Source: Megalonaias nervosa (taxonomy: Eukaryota > Mollusca > Bivalvia > Unionida > Unionidae). From it: a DNA stretch of 64,000 bases. The translations under genes and the position numbers were made by a program. Where the stretch lies: assembly GCA_016617855.1 (NCBI GenBank), contig JAECUM010003725.1, positions 1 to 64,000 on the forward strand. Direction: 5' to 3'. The first letter of the stretch is position 1, and every line of letters starts with the position of its first letter. Under the pieces are notes generated by a model. That model was given only the letters and a program-made list of their open reading frames with translations. It ran no database searches and was not told the origin of the DNA. Below, one piece after another: positions 1 to 12,069 of the stretch.

Positions 1-197
1 GACGTCTCCATTTTCTCATAAGAATTCCATTTTTAATGAAATAACAGACAGGTACTTCAGTGGCTTCAGTTTCACTAATGGCCCTCTGAAACAAACAGGA
101 GATCTCAGGATCTTTTTCCTGTTCAACTTCAAGTGATTGTCGTTTAACACCCAGATTAGATAAAAGAGAATGAGTAGTTAAAAGAGGATCACTGTGA

Positions 198-2300
198 TCA
201 ATACCTTTTGATTGATCCAAACAGGGTGAAAGTGACCTCATCAAAAGCCTGACCAACACATGTATCAGCTAAAGGAATATTTTCCTTATCAAAATCATTC
301 TCAGGAACTTTCTTTGCCATAGCTGTGGTAACTGCACAAGCTGGGTATAAATCAGGGAATACTTTTTCAACAGGATCAACTTTCTGATCCAAAGAAGGCT
401 TGTCAGTTACAGGTGAATTAACCACAACCTTGTCTCCAGCTAGGTTGTTGCCTAGTAACAAATGAATTCCCTCAACGGGTAAAGAAGACACTATTCCGAA
501 TGTCACAGGTCCTGAAACTAAATCTGATGACAAATTTACACAATGGAGAGGAACATTAACAAAGCCACACTCTACTCCCTGAATGAGAACACTCTCATTA
601 GAAGAGGACTTCTCAGAAAAAGGCAAAGTACCTGATAACAAAAGACTCTGAGAAGCTCCTGTATCCCTTAAAATTTTAATAGGGATAGGATTGGCCAAAT
701 CACCCAAGTGTGATATAGAACTCTTCAACATGAATGGTTCATAATTCTTCATAATAAAATCAGACTGGGGTTTATTAGACCCAACAAATGTATTGCTTTC
801 ATGACCTTGACCTCTTAGAAATTAGAGCATTTGGGATAGGTCTATCTTGATTCTGATGCTTACCGGTATATTTCAATTTGAAGCAATCAGAAATAACGTG
901 TCCTTTTTTCTTGCAATAGGTACACGTAGGAATAGACAAGGATTTTGAATCAAGCTTATCAGAAGCTTGATCTTTAAAAGTTGTGCCAGATTGAGTTTTG
1001 GAAGGAGTCGTATTAGGCTGAAATACCTTTTCACCAGAAGACTGCTGAGTGAAAGTCTTGCTTACAACAGGAACTTTATGAGTTAAGGGATACTCATCAG
1101 CGTCACAAGCAGCCTTTTCCAAGGTTTCGATCTTATGCTCGTCAAGATAAGTCTTAATGTCACTATGGACACAGTTCTTGAACTTGTCAAGTAATACAAG
1201 TTGTTTGAGACTTTCATAATCATGTTTAACTTTATTGGTTAAGCACCATCTCTCAAACAACTGCTATTTTTTACTTGAAAATTTGACATGAGTTTGTCCA
1301 GCTTCTTTTCTATATTTCCTGAATTTTTACAAATAAGCCTCAGGGACTAACTCATAGCCCTTTAAGATGCATTCCTTAACCAGATCATAGTCACCACTTT
1401 GATGAACTGACATTGAATTGTAAATATCACTAGCTTTACCAATTAGAAAACATTGTAGTAATTGAGTCCAATGCTCCCTTGGCCATTTCAAATTTTCAGC
1501 AACTTTTTCAAAACAAGGAAAATATTTGTCTACTTCTTTTTCTCTAAAAGGGGGCACTAACTTGATATTTCTTGTAATATCAAAACTTGAATTTGTATGC
1601 GAAGTGGGATCATGCTTTTGACTTGCGAGCTCTATTTCTTTCATTTTAATTTGAAATTCCCTTTCATCCTTCTCTTTTTGCATCTGTCTGTCTGTCTGTC
1701 TGTCTCTGTCTCTCTCTCTCTCTCTCTCTCCTAATTGGATGTGTTATTTCTATAACTCCAATTTCATTTGTTCATCTTTCTCTCTCTCCTGTCTCTCTCT
1801 CTCTCCTCTTTCTCAAATTGTAACTGCAATTGTTTCTCTTCTTTCTGTAAATGCATTTGTTCTTTTTGTTTTTCCAGTTGTAACTGCATTTGTTCTTTCT
1901 GAAACTGCATTTTTTTTTTCTTTTTCCAATTGCAGCTGCATTTGTATATGTTTTTCCTCTCTTTCTTTCTGAAGTTCCAGCCTCCTTAACTCTAATTCCA
2001 TATTGTATTTTAATTTCAATTCCTTTACTTTTATGTCAGAGTCTGATACAAACTTACTGATCGAACCCAAAACATTTTTATCAAAAACATTCTTGTCTAC
2101 CAAATCCTGGATCAAAATGTTTTTATTACTTGCTTCGTTAAAGAAGATTTTGCCTCAGAAAGATCGTATTTTCTGGCAAGTCCAAGCAATTCATCTTTTT
2201 TCAAACTATCCAACTGCACCTGAGTAGGACTAGAAAGAAAAGTCTCCACTTTTGATGACATTGTGAAAAAAAAGCCTGTTGATTCCACTAAAGATTTCAA
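198..2300 (-). pseudogene. gag-protease remnant of the Gmr1-like copy
   Basis: Read from right to left. 2300-2112 and 2115-1813 encode the N-terminus and a Glu/Lys/Gln-rich coiled coil. 1683-1327 encodes the start of the capsid (ENLKWPREHWTQLLQ). 1260-799 encodes the rest of the capsid and a CCHC zinc knuckle (CTYCKKKGHVISDC, C-X2-C-X4-H-X4-C). 752-198 encodes an aspartic protease with the DTGAS active-site motif. Gag would package RNA and the protease would mature the particle. At least four breaks separate the pieces, so no functional product is expected. Each piece has a close counterpart in the copy at 41768-43857, which fixes the family. Confidence 0.85.
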
Positions 2301-2430
2301 ACAAAATATGAAATAGTACTTGGGATTTAAAATATTCTGAGAGCTAGGGGAATTTAAATTTCAAAAAACAATTTTTTGAAATATTTTATCCAAAATTCAT
2401 ATATTCCAAGGACGAGCGCCCAATTTTATT

Positions 2431-3344
2431 TGTTACGTGACTAGGCTCGTACAAAGTAACAAAGAAAAGAGTGAAGTCAACAAGCTTTGTAAATTTTAAC
2501 AGAATAATTTATTTCCCTAGAAAACAAGGTAAAAATATGAAAAAGGACTTATGGTTTATAAATCTTATCCAAAAATTAATCCTAGAATTTAAAAATATAA
2601 GTGCTATCACTAAAAAGTTCTAATTGAATCCAAGTTCGAATCTCGATGAAGTTCCAAGATGGAAGGCAATGACGTCTCTATAACCAGTTTGTGTTGATGT
2701 GTCAGCAGTTCCTTGTTGAGTCACCAAGAATATAATTCTGGCTTTTGAATTCCAAATCATTTTTAGCAAATGTCTTTGTCCAAGCATTTCGATGAAGAAG
2801 AGTATTTCCACGGTGAATAAATTATTTTAAATAAAAAAACTCTATTCAAATGGCAACAGTAGGAATACCTTTCAGCCTCAAGGTGTTATTTATAACTGAC
2901 TCAGAAACACTGAGATTGAGTATTAAACCCAACTAAAAAACGCAATTTCAGACCCCGCGTGATGGGTCACGTGATCTCTTACTACAAGTCAATTATCACG
3001 TAGGCTAGTGTACACTTAGCTAAGAATCATTGATTCCCACACTGGAAATGAATTTTAAAAAAACTGTTTACAACAGAGTTATCATATGGACTGAACATGA
3101 TCTTGGTAATGACCAATCATTTTCACTCAGTGTTTATGACTTCAGAACCAAGGTCAGGAACTAGGTCAGCTAAAAATATAATGTAGCAATAGGATTATTT
3201 ACTAGAACTGAACTGAAATTTCTAGAAGAAAAAAAAGTCAAATCCAGTGAATAAAGTTATTACAATAACATGTAATGAAAATAAAAATAAAATAAAAGAG
3301 AATTTAAACTAACACACAAGCAGTTAAATTAAATATATGTAACA
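2431..3344 (-). repeat. LTR of the Gmr1-like copy (5' LTR on the minus strand)
   Basis: On the minus strand it starts TGTTACATAT and ends ACGTAACA, the family's TGTTA...TAACA ends. It is about 914 bp, close to the 952-955 bp LTRs at 40682 and 46817. The polyadenylation-like and T-rich parts line up with those copies by eye. Confidence 0.85.
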
Positions 3345-3598
3345 GGTAGGTCATGGGTTTGAACCCCAGCTGTGTCATACCAAAGACTTATAAAAATTAT
3401 ACTAGCAGCTGCCTTGCTTGGCACTCGGCATTAAGGGGATAGTGTTAGGACTGGTCGGCCTAGTATCAGGATAATGTGACTGGGTGGGACATGATTCTAC
3501 ATATCTGCGACATCACTATATAAACTGCCACACTGCAGGCATCGTAGGAGTATGACTGGAAAATTGTTAAAGCTACATTTAAAATCCAAATCACACAC
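3345..3598 (+). repeat. tRNA-derived SINE, 5' end truncated by an LTR insertion
   Basis: Starts inside the tRNA-like head with a B-box-like GGGTTTGAACCCC, then carries the family body (GTGACTGGGTGGGACATGA near 3477) and the 3' end AAATTGTTAAAGCTACATTT...CCAAATCACACACA. The same parts in the same order form the complete copy on the minus strand at 39652-39959. The A box and upstream head are missing because the LTR ends at 3344. Confidence 0.75.
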
Positions 3599-3609
3599 AT
3601 ACAGAATTG

Positions 3610-4280
3610 GAGACACTGCTTTCTGTGCACTTTGTTTAGCCATGTGTACATCTGCAGAGCTGAATCCAGATATGGAGCTTGGAATCTATGAGTTTGTGGT
3701 TAGTCCAGCATTCTACACTTGCCATGGTCTTTGTTACTTTGTAATCCAGCCTGTCTCTACTCCTGACAGTGACATAGTCATTGAAATAACACTGCTTATG
3801 TGGGTGTATCCAGGATGTCTAGTTGCAGTTTGGGAGGCAGGAGACTGTGTTGGTGATTAGGAGGTTGTGTTTAGTGCATTTCCTCAGTAGGAGGAGTCCA
3901 TTGCTGTTGTTCTTGCCAAAGCCATTGTTGTCTATAACACCAGGCCAGTCTGGTGATCTGCACCAACTCTATCATTGAGTCACAAAGGATGATGAGCTTG
4001 TCTGCATTAAGTACTTCTGTGATAAGAAACTCGAAGTCTTCATTAATTGTGTGCTTGATCTAATCTGGGTTGGTCATAGTAGGTACATAGGCTCTGATGA
4101 TAGCTTCAACTCTTTATCCAGACAGTGGGAGTCTCATTTATATTTGTCTATCACTCATACCCTTTGGGAAATTTGTGAGCTTGCTGACTAGCTGTGATTC
4201 AATGACAAACCCCCAACACCATCTTTACTTCAGCCACTTGAGAAGAAGGTGGGATCCTGATCAGGTGCAGTATACTGACT
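3610..4280 (-). pseudogene. Non-LTR retrotransposon endonuclease fragment (degenerate)
   Basis: Frames read on the minus strand give the C-terminal part of an apurinic-type endonuclease, for example GFGKNNSNGLLLLRKCTKH followed by NLLITNT, then TSWIHPHK and CWTNHKLIDSK. These are typical of invertebrate LINE endonucleases. Frameshifts and stops are frequent. The + strand ORF at 3552-3860 is a shadow of this. The homologous stretch of the LINE at 28344-32050 lies around 31230-31430, so the two are probably related elements. Left of about 4000 (base numbers above 4000) the match becomes faint. Confidence 0.6.
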
Positions 4281-4914
4281 AGGGTTAAAGAGAAGCAGCA
4301 ATGTTTGGGGTACCCTTTTTTTTCTAGCCCCTTCCTCATGCTATAGCAGTGAGCAGTATGATGCTAAATAAGGTTGTTCTGTCACTCTGGGGCTGCTGAC
4401 TTCGACTGCTGCTTCAGTCTATTGAAAAGCCCTGAGCTGTATGTGTGCAGGCCTGCAGCTACAGCTCCCAGTATGTCAACACCTTCTGCTTTGCTTTTGC
4501 TGCTGGCCAATCATCACAGGATGTGAAGGTACATGTCTCTCATGGTGGAGGGGGGGGGGGCAGAGATAATATCATGACTTGAGCATGATCTGGATTTAAG
4601 CGATGGATAGTTGTATAGAGTCACCCTCAATCTCTCATCCAGGTCTGTCTGACTCCAGTAGCATGACACTGTGGAGATATCTGGAGAGAAGTTCAGATGC
4701 AGTGGGTGGCCATCTGGTTCTACTGCACCTGAGGTGATGCTGTGCATTTTCCATGCAGCTCTTGCCATCTGCCTTTATAGTCAGGAGGAATGAGTATATC
4801 TGCTTGGCCACCTGACCTACCAGAGAGGATTTTCAAAAAGGATCCAGGTGTAGCAGTTCACACAAGTTCAACAGTTACAGGTAGTAGTGTCTCCTGTTAT
4901 TTATGGGAGCAGGA
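4281..4914. other. No recognisable gene
   Basis: May contain more of the same decayed LINE. A short G run (4550-4560) and one minus-strand ORF (4768-4514) without recognisable motifs are present. Nothing else is supportable. Confidence 0.4.
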
Positions 4915-5420
4915 GTAGCATAACATAACTAAATGAAAATAATACCAATATGACATCAAATGTGGCCACCATTGCATTCATTTTGAAAAGTAGTTTGTTG
5001 CTACTCTTCTTGAATGGAAACTAATATCAACATCAGGTTTTTACAAGAAGACTTCTTATGATGTCTTGTTAGTTCTGAATGAAAATGATACTGATCTGAC
5101 ATCCAATATTGAAAATCTTATTGTTGCTATTCTTCCAGAATTGATGATCATATTGACATTGGGTTTTCGTTGAAAGATTTCTTATGATAACTAGTTGGTT
5201 CTGAATGAAAATGTTGCCTCATGGACATCCAGTATTGCTGCCACACTGAATATATTGAAAATCTTGTCACTAATTCTCCTGTTTGGATAATCATATTTGC
5301 ATAGGGTTTTCACTAAAAGTCTGCTTATGGTGTCTAGTTTATCCTAGATGATACTGGTGCAAATCTTTTATCCAGTATCACTGCCACAGTGGCTAATTTG
5401 AAAATTTTGTTATTGCTCAA
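4915..5420. repeat. Long-period degenerate tandem repeat, family B (~165 bp unit)
   Basis: The phrases 'CTTCTTATGATGTCTTGTTAGT', 'TTTCTTATGATAACTAGTTGGT' and 'CTGCTTATGGTGTCTAGTTTAT' (shortened here) recur about every 165-170 bp, each followed by an AATGAAAAT-like stretch, a GACATCCAATAT stretch and an AAAATCTTGTTATTGCT stretch. The same order recurs at 26990-27720 and 34015-34500. No coding potential was seen. Confidence 0.6.
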
Positions 5421-5879
5421 GAATATCAGAGAGGGTTTTAATACTGAGCAGTTAAAGTGAAAAAAATGTCTTTATCTTGAATTCCTGGACATTTTTTCAG
5501 ACAATATGGCATCAGCCCCTCGACTGCTGTTTTTCTTTTCAAAATGATGCCAGCTTTTAAACTAGTAGGAATCCTTAGGTCTTACTTTTTCCATTCCTGT
5601 AATGAACACTGCGTGCACATTGGATGCTTTGGTAGGATCTGCATTAACTAATAGACTGTGCAGTACCATAAAAACTTAAAATGGTGTTTCTATAAAATAT
5701 AATGGTAATCACCAAAGGTCGTCTTAATTGCCCTCTTTAGCAGAGATTAGGAAACATGCCATTTAAGTTGGAACAAGTAGGTCCAGTGTCACATGGTTAT
5801 GTTTTGTACATGTTTGCAGACTATAAACTTAACTAAGTTGTTTACATGTGTAAACATTGCAGCCTTATTGAGATTGATT

Positions 5880-6380
5880 ACTTTAAGGATGAAAAGAGGT
5901 TTTCAGTCTCGCATTGAAAGAGATCTCTCTTTCATGAGAATCAAAGCCCGCAAAGTTAGGGATATTGCTGTATCTTGGGCCTTTCTTAATCATTCTTCTC
6001 TGGATGATGTCATGAAAGAAGCCTTCTGGCATTCTCACTTCACTGACTCTTTGTTCTACTTTCGATGAATGTTGCACCAGAGTGAAGGAATTTATGCATT
6101 AGGTCCAATTGTGTCAATCCAACAAGTTGTCAAGCCATCCTCCAGTCTGAGGAACAGCACCCTACCACAGAGGATGGCAAGTTCACTTTGACAGCTTATC
6201 TTCAGGTCACCAGTCTCCTACCAGGCTGGCAAATTCAGTAGTACAGTTACTGCAACAGATAATGTATTACTACCATTCAAAGGTAGTTGGAGAAGGGGGA
6301 GGGGCTAATTTTAATTATGCAATTCTTACTTAGTATTGTTTAATTCCCTCCTCCTTCACCTGCTGTGATGCACTTTAGTC
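5880..6380 (+). mobile_element. DIRS-like retroelement 3' fragment (tyrosine recombinase end)
   Basis: An open stretch at 5883-6065 encodes ERDLSFMRIKARKVRDIAVS and SWAFLNHSSLDDVMKEAFW, the C-terminal catalytic region of a DIRS-type tyrosine recombinase. Its counterpart in the larger copy lies near 59220-59340 (HEVCNITTSWANLNHSSLED). The non-coding part downstream includes CTAATTTTAATTATGCAAT at 6305-6323, which is the terminal-repeat motif found at 59622-59660. Everything upstream in the element is missing. The ORF start at 5793 lies outside the homologous part. Confidence 0.7.
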
Positions 6381-6589
6381 TCAATCCAAGTCAAAGACAA
6401 TATTAATAATGATTTTTAAAAAACCAAGGAATCTGATTGGGATCATGTTATTTTTTTTGTTGTTGTAGACCCCTACTTTCAAATTGAAGGAGGGAATATT
6501 CACCTTGGACTGGTAAAAAAGATATCATTGCAATAATAGCAGGGAAGTATGACTTAATCAAAATTAGATCTACTCACAAAAAACTACAT

Positions 6590-6680
6590 TTTACAGTTAT
6601 GCCCTTGATCAATCTAGAAATTTATAGTTATGCCACTGATCAATCTCGAAATTTACAGTTATGCCCCTGATCAATCTAGA
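6590..6680. repeat. Short tandem repeat, three ~31-34 bp units
   Basis: The phrase ACAGTTATGCCCTTGATCAA followed by TCTAGAAATTT occurs three times with small changes. No function is suggested. Confidence 0.7.
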
Positions 6681-7353
6681 AAAGGCATTTTGATGGCCAT
6701 GAACACTACAGTGCCCATAGTTTTGTTTGATTTCAGTCAACTTTGCCATAAAGCTCTGCCAGATCCTAAGGTCTTAGATGAGTTTCAGCAAAAGAGTTTT
6801 GACAAACATGTAGTTTTGGCTTTTGATTCACCTACAGTATCCTAGTGACTTGTAAATACTTTAACAAACAGATTACTTGTTGATTTTGTCAAGTAAAGTA
6901 AATTTTAATCATGCAAATTCTTGGATGATTTCTGTGATAAAAATTTGGACCTTTTTGGGTATAGGGTGTATGGGGGGAACATGATCATTTTGTTCATAGT
7001 TTTAGTCCTATATATTAGCAATCTAATTGTATTGTTAGATGTGCAGTTGATAATTAATTATATTAAGCATTATTTGTTGTAGCGACTATTTGTTACACTT
7101 TTCACACTGTCCATTGAATTATGGCTTTGCACATCACTATACATATTTTGTCACCTGCCACGCACAGGCAAGACATAGGTGTAACTTTTCTAATGGTTTC
7201 TTTTGTTGGTGGTGCAGGCATCAGTGTTAAATCTTTGCATTTTGTTCATTTTCTCTGAAACTGTTGCATGTACATTCATGAAATTTTGTGGGTGTATTCA
7301 TCATGAATAACTGATCATAGGCAAAAGAAGTTCACAGTGTCCAAATTTTCATG
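6681..7353. other. No recognisable gene
   Basis: AT-rich sequence with one short open stretch (6630-6845) that shows no known motif. The part at 7200-7320 resembles the repeat at 9360-9960 (a phrase meaning 'AAATTTTGTGGGTGT'). Confidence 0.4.
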
Positions 7354-8278
7354 TGTTACGTATATGTAATTAAATTGCTTGTGTGTTAGTTTTAAAATTC
7401 TTTTTTATTTTATTTTTGTTTCATTACATTTTATTGTAATGATAATTTTCATTGGATTTGAATATCTTTTTGGAAAATTGGCTTGACCCGATTAGATTAT
7501 AAGTTACTTCAGCACTATTTTTAGTTCATAGATTTTGTAAACATCGAGTGAAGACGATTGGCTATTGCCAAGGTCATTTTGGCCTGCATGTTAGCTGAAT
7601 TGTATACAGCCTTTCTTTTTTATTTATTTCTAGTGTGAAAATTTGATTCTTAGATAGGGCTATTCTAGCTACGTGATAATTGTCATTTTTTTATTGCACT
7701 GTTCAAGTTAGAAATCACGTAGCCTGTCACATTGAACTACCATGTGATCTAAAATCCAGGCTTAAAACAGCCAATTGGTATTAAATTTATTCAGTTGTAT
7801 TTTAAACCTTGAGGGCTCAAGAGGTTTTTATTGTTGAAGCCAGATTGTTTTGAAGTTCATCTATTTTTTGGAATTTAATAATTTATTCTCTAGAAAACTA
7901 AACAAGTGTACCTTTTATAAAAGGTTATGGGACAAAGAAATTCAGTGGAAATTTATTCTGGAATTCTACATGGAAACATTATAAACTGTGATTCAGTTGA
8001 GGATCTGTTGCCAAAAGTACAATGACTTCATCTGATGTCATAGCCTCCATATTGGAATTTCATCGAGATTCGAACCCGGATTCAATTAGAACTGTTTAGT
8101 GATAGGACTTATATTTTTCAATTTTAGGATTAAATTTTGGATTATATTCACAAACCGTAAGTCCTATTTCCAATTTTTACATTGTTTTCTAGGGAAATAA
8201 ATTATTTTGTTAAAATTTACAAAGCTTGTTGACTTCACTCTTTCCTTTTGTTACATTTGTACAAGCCTACATGTAACA
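7354..8278 (+). repeat. Solo LTR of the Gmr1-like family with CATG target duplication
   Basis: Starts TGTTACGTATATGTAAT and ends AGCCTACATGTAACA, the family ends. About 925 bp, collinear with the LTRs at 40682 and 46817. Flanked by CATG on both sides (7350-7353 and 8279-8282), a 4 bp duplication as expected for Ty3/gypsy integration. No internal sequence follows, so this is the product of LTR-LTR recombination. Confidence 0.85.
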
Positions 8279-8282
8279 CATG

Positions 8283-8999
8283 CTCCTGTGACTTTGTTGT
8301 GTATTTGGAGTAATCCTCAGTAGAGCAGGTGAAACTTACCAATCTGCAATATTCTGACATTAGATTGATATTATAACAAATGAACAATTGAGTTTGAAAA
8401 CCCCCGCATAAACAGGTATCAAAATAATATTGTAAAATTTAAAAAGTGAGTGGTCCTCTAGAATGAACTTTGATAATCTTATTTTTCATTACCAGATTAT
8501 GTCTGTTCAAACAATAGTTTGTGTTTTCATTTATTTCAGTGACAATAATGATTGAGATGCTTTTCAAAGTGTATTAAGTCTGTACAGTTGTTTAAATGAT
8601 TTGCAGTAGCATATTAAATTTTAGATCTTAAAATTTTTGGTATAGAATAAAATGTCTACATGTTTTTGTGTAAATATAACTTGCAAAGTGTATAAATTAT
8701 TTCTCATGTTTGAAACAAATTAATTTTGTCACACATCATCTGATTATCTTTATCATATATATGTCATTATTTATACATAATTTTTTTTCTGGTTTGGAAA
8801 GAGTTGATGGAGGATATCTTAATATTTTGGTCTGGTTTGGAAATAACTGACTCTTTGAAAGAGTGTCTCTTTTGTTATTTATGCTGGTAATGTTTTTAAT
8901 TAAAAGTTCATTTTTATATTATTATTTCACTTTTTGTTTTTAAATTCTAGCTCCCAGGTATTGGAATTAGTGCTTCACTTGTAAAAAAAAATTATAATT
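8283..8999. other. No recognisable gene
   Basis: AT-rich intergenic or intronic sequence with no open frame or repeat that I can support. Confidence 0.4.
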
Positions 9000-9009
9000 T
9001 AAAAAAATC

Positions 9010-9290
9010 AGAGTTTGAAAACACAATGTAAGTTCACTAGAAAAACAGAACAAAATACAGTCATTCAAGCCAATGTAAATTCAGTAGCAAAACAAATAGA
9101 GTCATTCAAGTTCAGTAGTAAAACAAATGCAGCCTTTCAGGCCAATGTAAGTTTAATAGTGTGTGTGTGTGTGTGTGTCTGTTGTGTGTGTGATTTGAAT
9201 TTTTAATGTAGCTTTTACTATTCTTCATTCATATCATGCCAATGTAAATTCAATAGTAAAAACAAATGTAGTCATTTAGGCCATTTTCCT
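9010..9290. repeat. Degenerate tandem array (~43-50 bp unit) interrupted by a SINE tail
   Basis: The unit resembles CCAATGTAAATTCAGTAGTA followed by AAACAAATGCAGTCATTCA and recurs about five times. Between two units sits a GT run and a SINE 3' end (9159-9238). The short + ORF across it (9015-9206) follows the repeat and is not a gene. Confidence 0.6.
9159..9238 (-). repeat. 3' tail of the tRNA-derived SINE (fragment)
   Basis: GT run followed by GTGATTTGAATTTTTAATGT and AGCTTTTACTATTCTTCATTC. Read on the minus strand this is the ATCCAAATCACAC-type 3' end of the SINE at 39652-39959. The body and tRNA head are absent, so this is a strongly 5'-truncated insertion or a decayed copy. Confidence 0.6.
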
Positions 9291-9359
9291 CTGAATTGTT
9301 ATGGTATTCAGATTTGTATATGCCCACAATAAAGTGGAGCATAATACATTTTGATGTCC

Positions 9360-9960
9360 ATCAGTCTGTCCACTCATCTCTTGCTTGTATTGTTGCTGTA
9401 CAATCACTCAAGTTCTCCACAATATACGATTATGAAACTTTGTGGGTGGCTTTCACTTGAAAAAAGGATGATGTCTGGTGCCTATTTATTCAGGATCTAA
9501 AGGTCCATAGTTAAGGTCACTGTGAATGAAAGAAGAAAATTGGATTCTGTATAATAAGATTAATTCTGCATCAGTCATGTATGAGAACATAACTTTGTTG
9601 AAGACTTGCACTTATGGTAGGAAGGATTCATATCGATTTGGGGTCAAAAGGTCTAAAGTCAAGATCATGCACTGTCAAAGTCAAGAAAAAATTGTTTTTG
9701 CTTAATAACTCTAGTTATAGACTAAGTACCTACACCAAAGTTTGTAAATGGCTTGTACTTGAAGTATGGAAGAGGCCAGTGAATATTTGATGTTTAAAGG
9801 CCAAGGTTAGTGTTACACATTTTGACATATTTTGGGATTTTTTTTTGCTCAACAACTTTTGTTCTAGAGTAAGTTCATGGACTAGACTTTGTGGATAGCT
9901 TGCAATTTGAATTTTAAAAAGAACCTATACATTTATATAGGTCTAAAGGTCAAACATTTT
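9360..9960. repeat. Long-period degenerate repeat (~150 bp unit) of 'aggtcaaggtcac' type
   Basis: Successive units contain ACTTTGTGGGTGGCTTTCAC or diverged forms (TTTGTAAATGGCTTGTACTT, TTTGTGGATAGCTTGCAATT), then a GGTCTAAAGTCAAGATCA-like part and a TTTTGCTCAACAACTTTTGT-like part. Four units can be followed. Repeats of this style are common in mollusc genomes; I assign them by general resemblance only. Confidence 0.5.
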
Positions 9961-10439
9961 GGTTATGATAAGCCTAATAAGAAAATAATTGTGCACTATA
10001 AGTTTAGTTCATGATTGCAGACCTTTTAACCAAAAGACACATTCTGGTCAATAATTTTCAGAGTCAGCTCTGCCCAGCTAGTGGCTACATAGAAGACTAT
10101 TAAACATGGGACAAGTGTATAGATTTTTTATTATGGTACTCTTGTTACAGTGTTAAAATTACCAAATATGCAATGTTGTTAGATACAGTACGAACGTATA
10201 TAGATATTACGAGCCTGTTCATAATTATTTTAGATCAAAAGTGAAATGAACATAGCTTATAATAAAATTAAATCATATATCAGATTTATCAAATATTGCA
10301 ATATACAGGTAATTAGTATCAATATTATTATTCTTATGATAAAGTTTGTTGTTTTTATTATATTATTGTTGGTGTAACTAAGCTCAAATGGCTCAAACTG
10401 TTTCATAATTTTGCCATTTTTAGCTCACCAAGCCATAAT
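9961..10439. other. No recognisable gene
   Basis: AT-rich; nothing supportable. Confidence 0.4.
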
Positions 10440-11330
10440 TCCAAGTGAACTTATGGTATGGCACTGTGTCCATTGTGGATTGTGTGTATGACCATCAACA
10501 ATTGATTGTTACCACTCAGGAGTCCATATTTCTCATCCAGTTCATGATTTTGTATCATCAGAATCTCAGACAAGTATGATATTGAGCGAGATCCATTTTT
10601 ATTACCAGTAATGAGGTGATCCTGCATTTGACTGGTTAATGTTGTTATCACTCTGGAGAGCATGTGTCTGATTTGACTTTGGAGAGACTCAAAATATATG
10701 CTTATGTATCATTAAGGTCATGGATGAGTTGAAGAATGAGCGAGATCCATTTATACTTATAAGTTAATCTTGCATCTGGTAAGCTGAGCTTATTACTACT
10801 CTGGAGACTATATTTCTGATCTGACTTTGATTAAAGTTGGAGTATATGATTATATGACTAAGATCTGGTATGAGTTCAGTAATGAGCAAGATCCATGGAT
10901 ATTAATTAGGTGATCTTGCATCTGATTGGCTGAGCTTGGTACGCTTGTGGATGTCATATTTTTGAACTGATTTTGATAAAACTTGAAATATATGCTTAGA
11001 TCATTAAGACCTCAGATGAATTGACTGTTCAGTAATGAGTGATGTTTATACATACTAATTAGGTGATCTTGCATATGATCAGCTGAGCTAGTTATCCGTT
11101 TGAGGCCACATTCTTATCTATTTTGATCTGACTTGAAATATGTTTTTATATCATCAGGAACTTGGATGTTGTTTGATAATGAGCAAGGTCCTCATAATGA
11201 GGTAATCTTGTTTTTGATTGGCAGATTTTATGACCAAACTGGAGGTTGGTTTTCTGATTCAATTTTGAGTATATGCTTATATCATGAAGATCTTGGACAA
11301 TCTCGATAATGAGCAAGATTCACCTGTTTA
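10440..11330. repeat. Long-period tandem repeat, family A (~135-155 bp unit, about six units)
   Basis: The phrase GAGC(G/A)AGATCCAT recurs at about 10583, 10738, 10885, 11035 (diverged), 11178 and 11313. Each is followed by an AATTAGGTGATCTTGCATCT-like part, a TTGGCTGAGCTT-like part and an ATATTTCTGATCTGATTTTG-like part. The same family recurs at 21600-22080, also opening with a CAACAATTGATTG block. No coding potential was seen. Confidence 0.6.
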
Positions 11331-11339
11331 GTTGAGCAT

Positions 11340-12069
11340 ATCACTGCTGTATAATTCTGGCCAGAATTTAAATAAGAATGTATCTTCAAGCAATATTTTT
11401 TATCTGATTTCATCAAACTTCAGTGCAATGAATAATATAAATATTTTAACAATACATGAAAGAATATTTCTTAGAAAGGCCAAATTGATGTATACAGTAT
11501 CCAGAAAAGCCATTCCTGTCTATCTAAGCAATATCTTTCACCAAAGAGGTGCTGATGGTACTCCAAATTTAAGGTCCACAAGAAGTAAAAATTACATTAT
11601 ACCAAGGCCAAAGAAGGAGTTGTTTAAAAAAGAGTTTTCAATATACTGATCCACTGGTATGGAACAACATTCCCAGTGACATAAGGCAGGCTCCTAGCAT
11701 TTCTTCTTTTCATAATCAATGTCTCAAATGGATGAAATCTTTAGAAAATGGAAGTTCTAGTAAAATAAATACCGCCTGCTTTTCTGTAATTTTGCATCAT
11801 TTTCACAGTTGACTTTTTCAATACAGGATGATATTTTATATTGTATATATGTTTATATGTTCACAGATGCCTGTGCATATGTTCCAGATACTTTGATTTT
11901 TAAAATCACTTAATTATTTAGTGTCAAGCCAGATTCTTTACATCATGTTGTATATACTGTATATATTGTACATAACAGATAGAGCCTCAGGGTAGATTAG
12001 TGCTGTAACTAATTGAGTTACCTTCTCTAAATAAAATCTTCATTATTATTATTATTATTATTATTATTA
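11340..12069 (+). mobile_element. 5'-truncated CR1/jockey-like LINE with (ATT)n tail
   Basis: The open frame 11332-11649 contains ERIFLRKAKLMYTVSRKAIP followed by VYLSNIF. The LINE at 35757-37955 has the parallel DRICLRKAKLMYRISNNSAP followed by EYLQSLF, so the two are the same family. Downstream, past one stop, lie residues like VWNNIP. The element ends in an ATT microsatellite (about 12044-12069), the usual 3' end of such LINEs. Only the C-terminal part of the reverse transcriptase ORF and the 3' UTR are present. Confidence 0.7.

Larger units (their letters stand above)
1..3344 (-). mobile_element. Gmr1-like Ty3/gypsy LTR retrotransposon, partial copy cut by the window start
   Basis: On the minus strand this holds, in element order, an LTR (2431-3344), a primer-site region (about 2400-2430), gag and protease. 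The sequence then runs out at base 1 in what is the start of the integrase region of the full copy at 40682-47768; bases 1-130 match the reverse complement of about 43930-44060. Gag and protease are broken by frameshifts and by an expanded TCTC/TCTG run at 1681-1805. The element ends at 3344 directly against a SINE, so it inserted into that SINE. The 3' LTR must lie left of the window, so a target duplication cannot be tested. Confidence 0.85.

Noticed and set aside
3552..3860. 102-codon + ORF as a gene
   Set aside because: It overlaps the SINE 3' end and lies antisense to a recognisable LINE endonuclease fragment.
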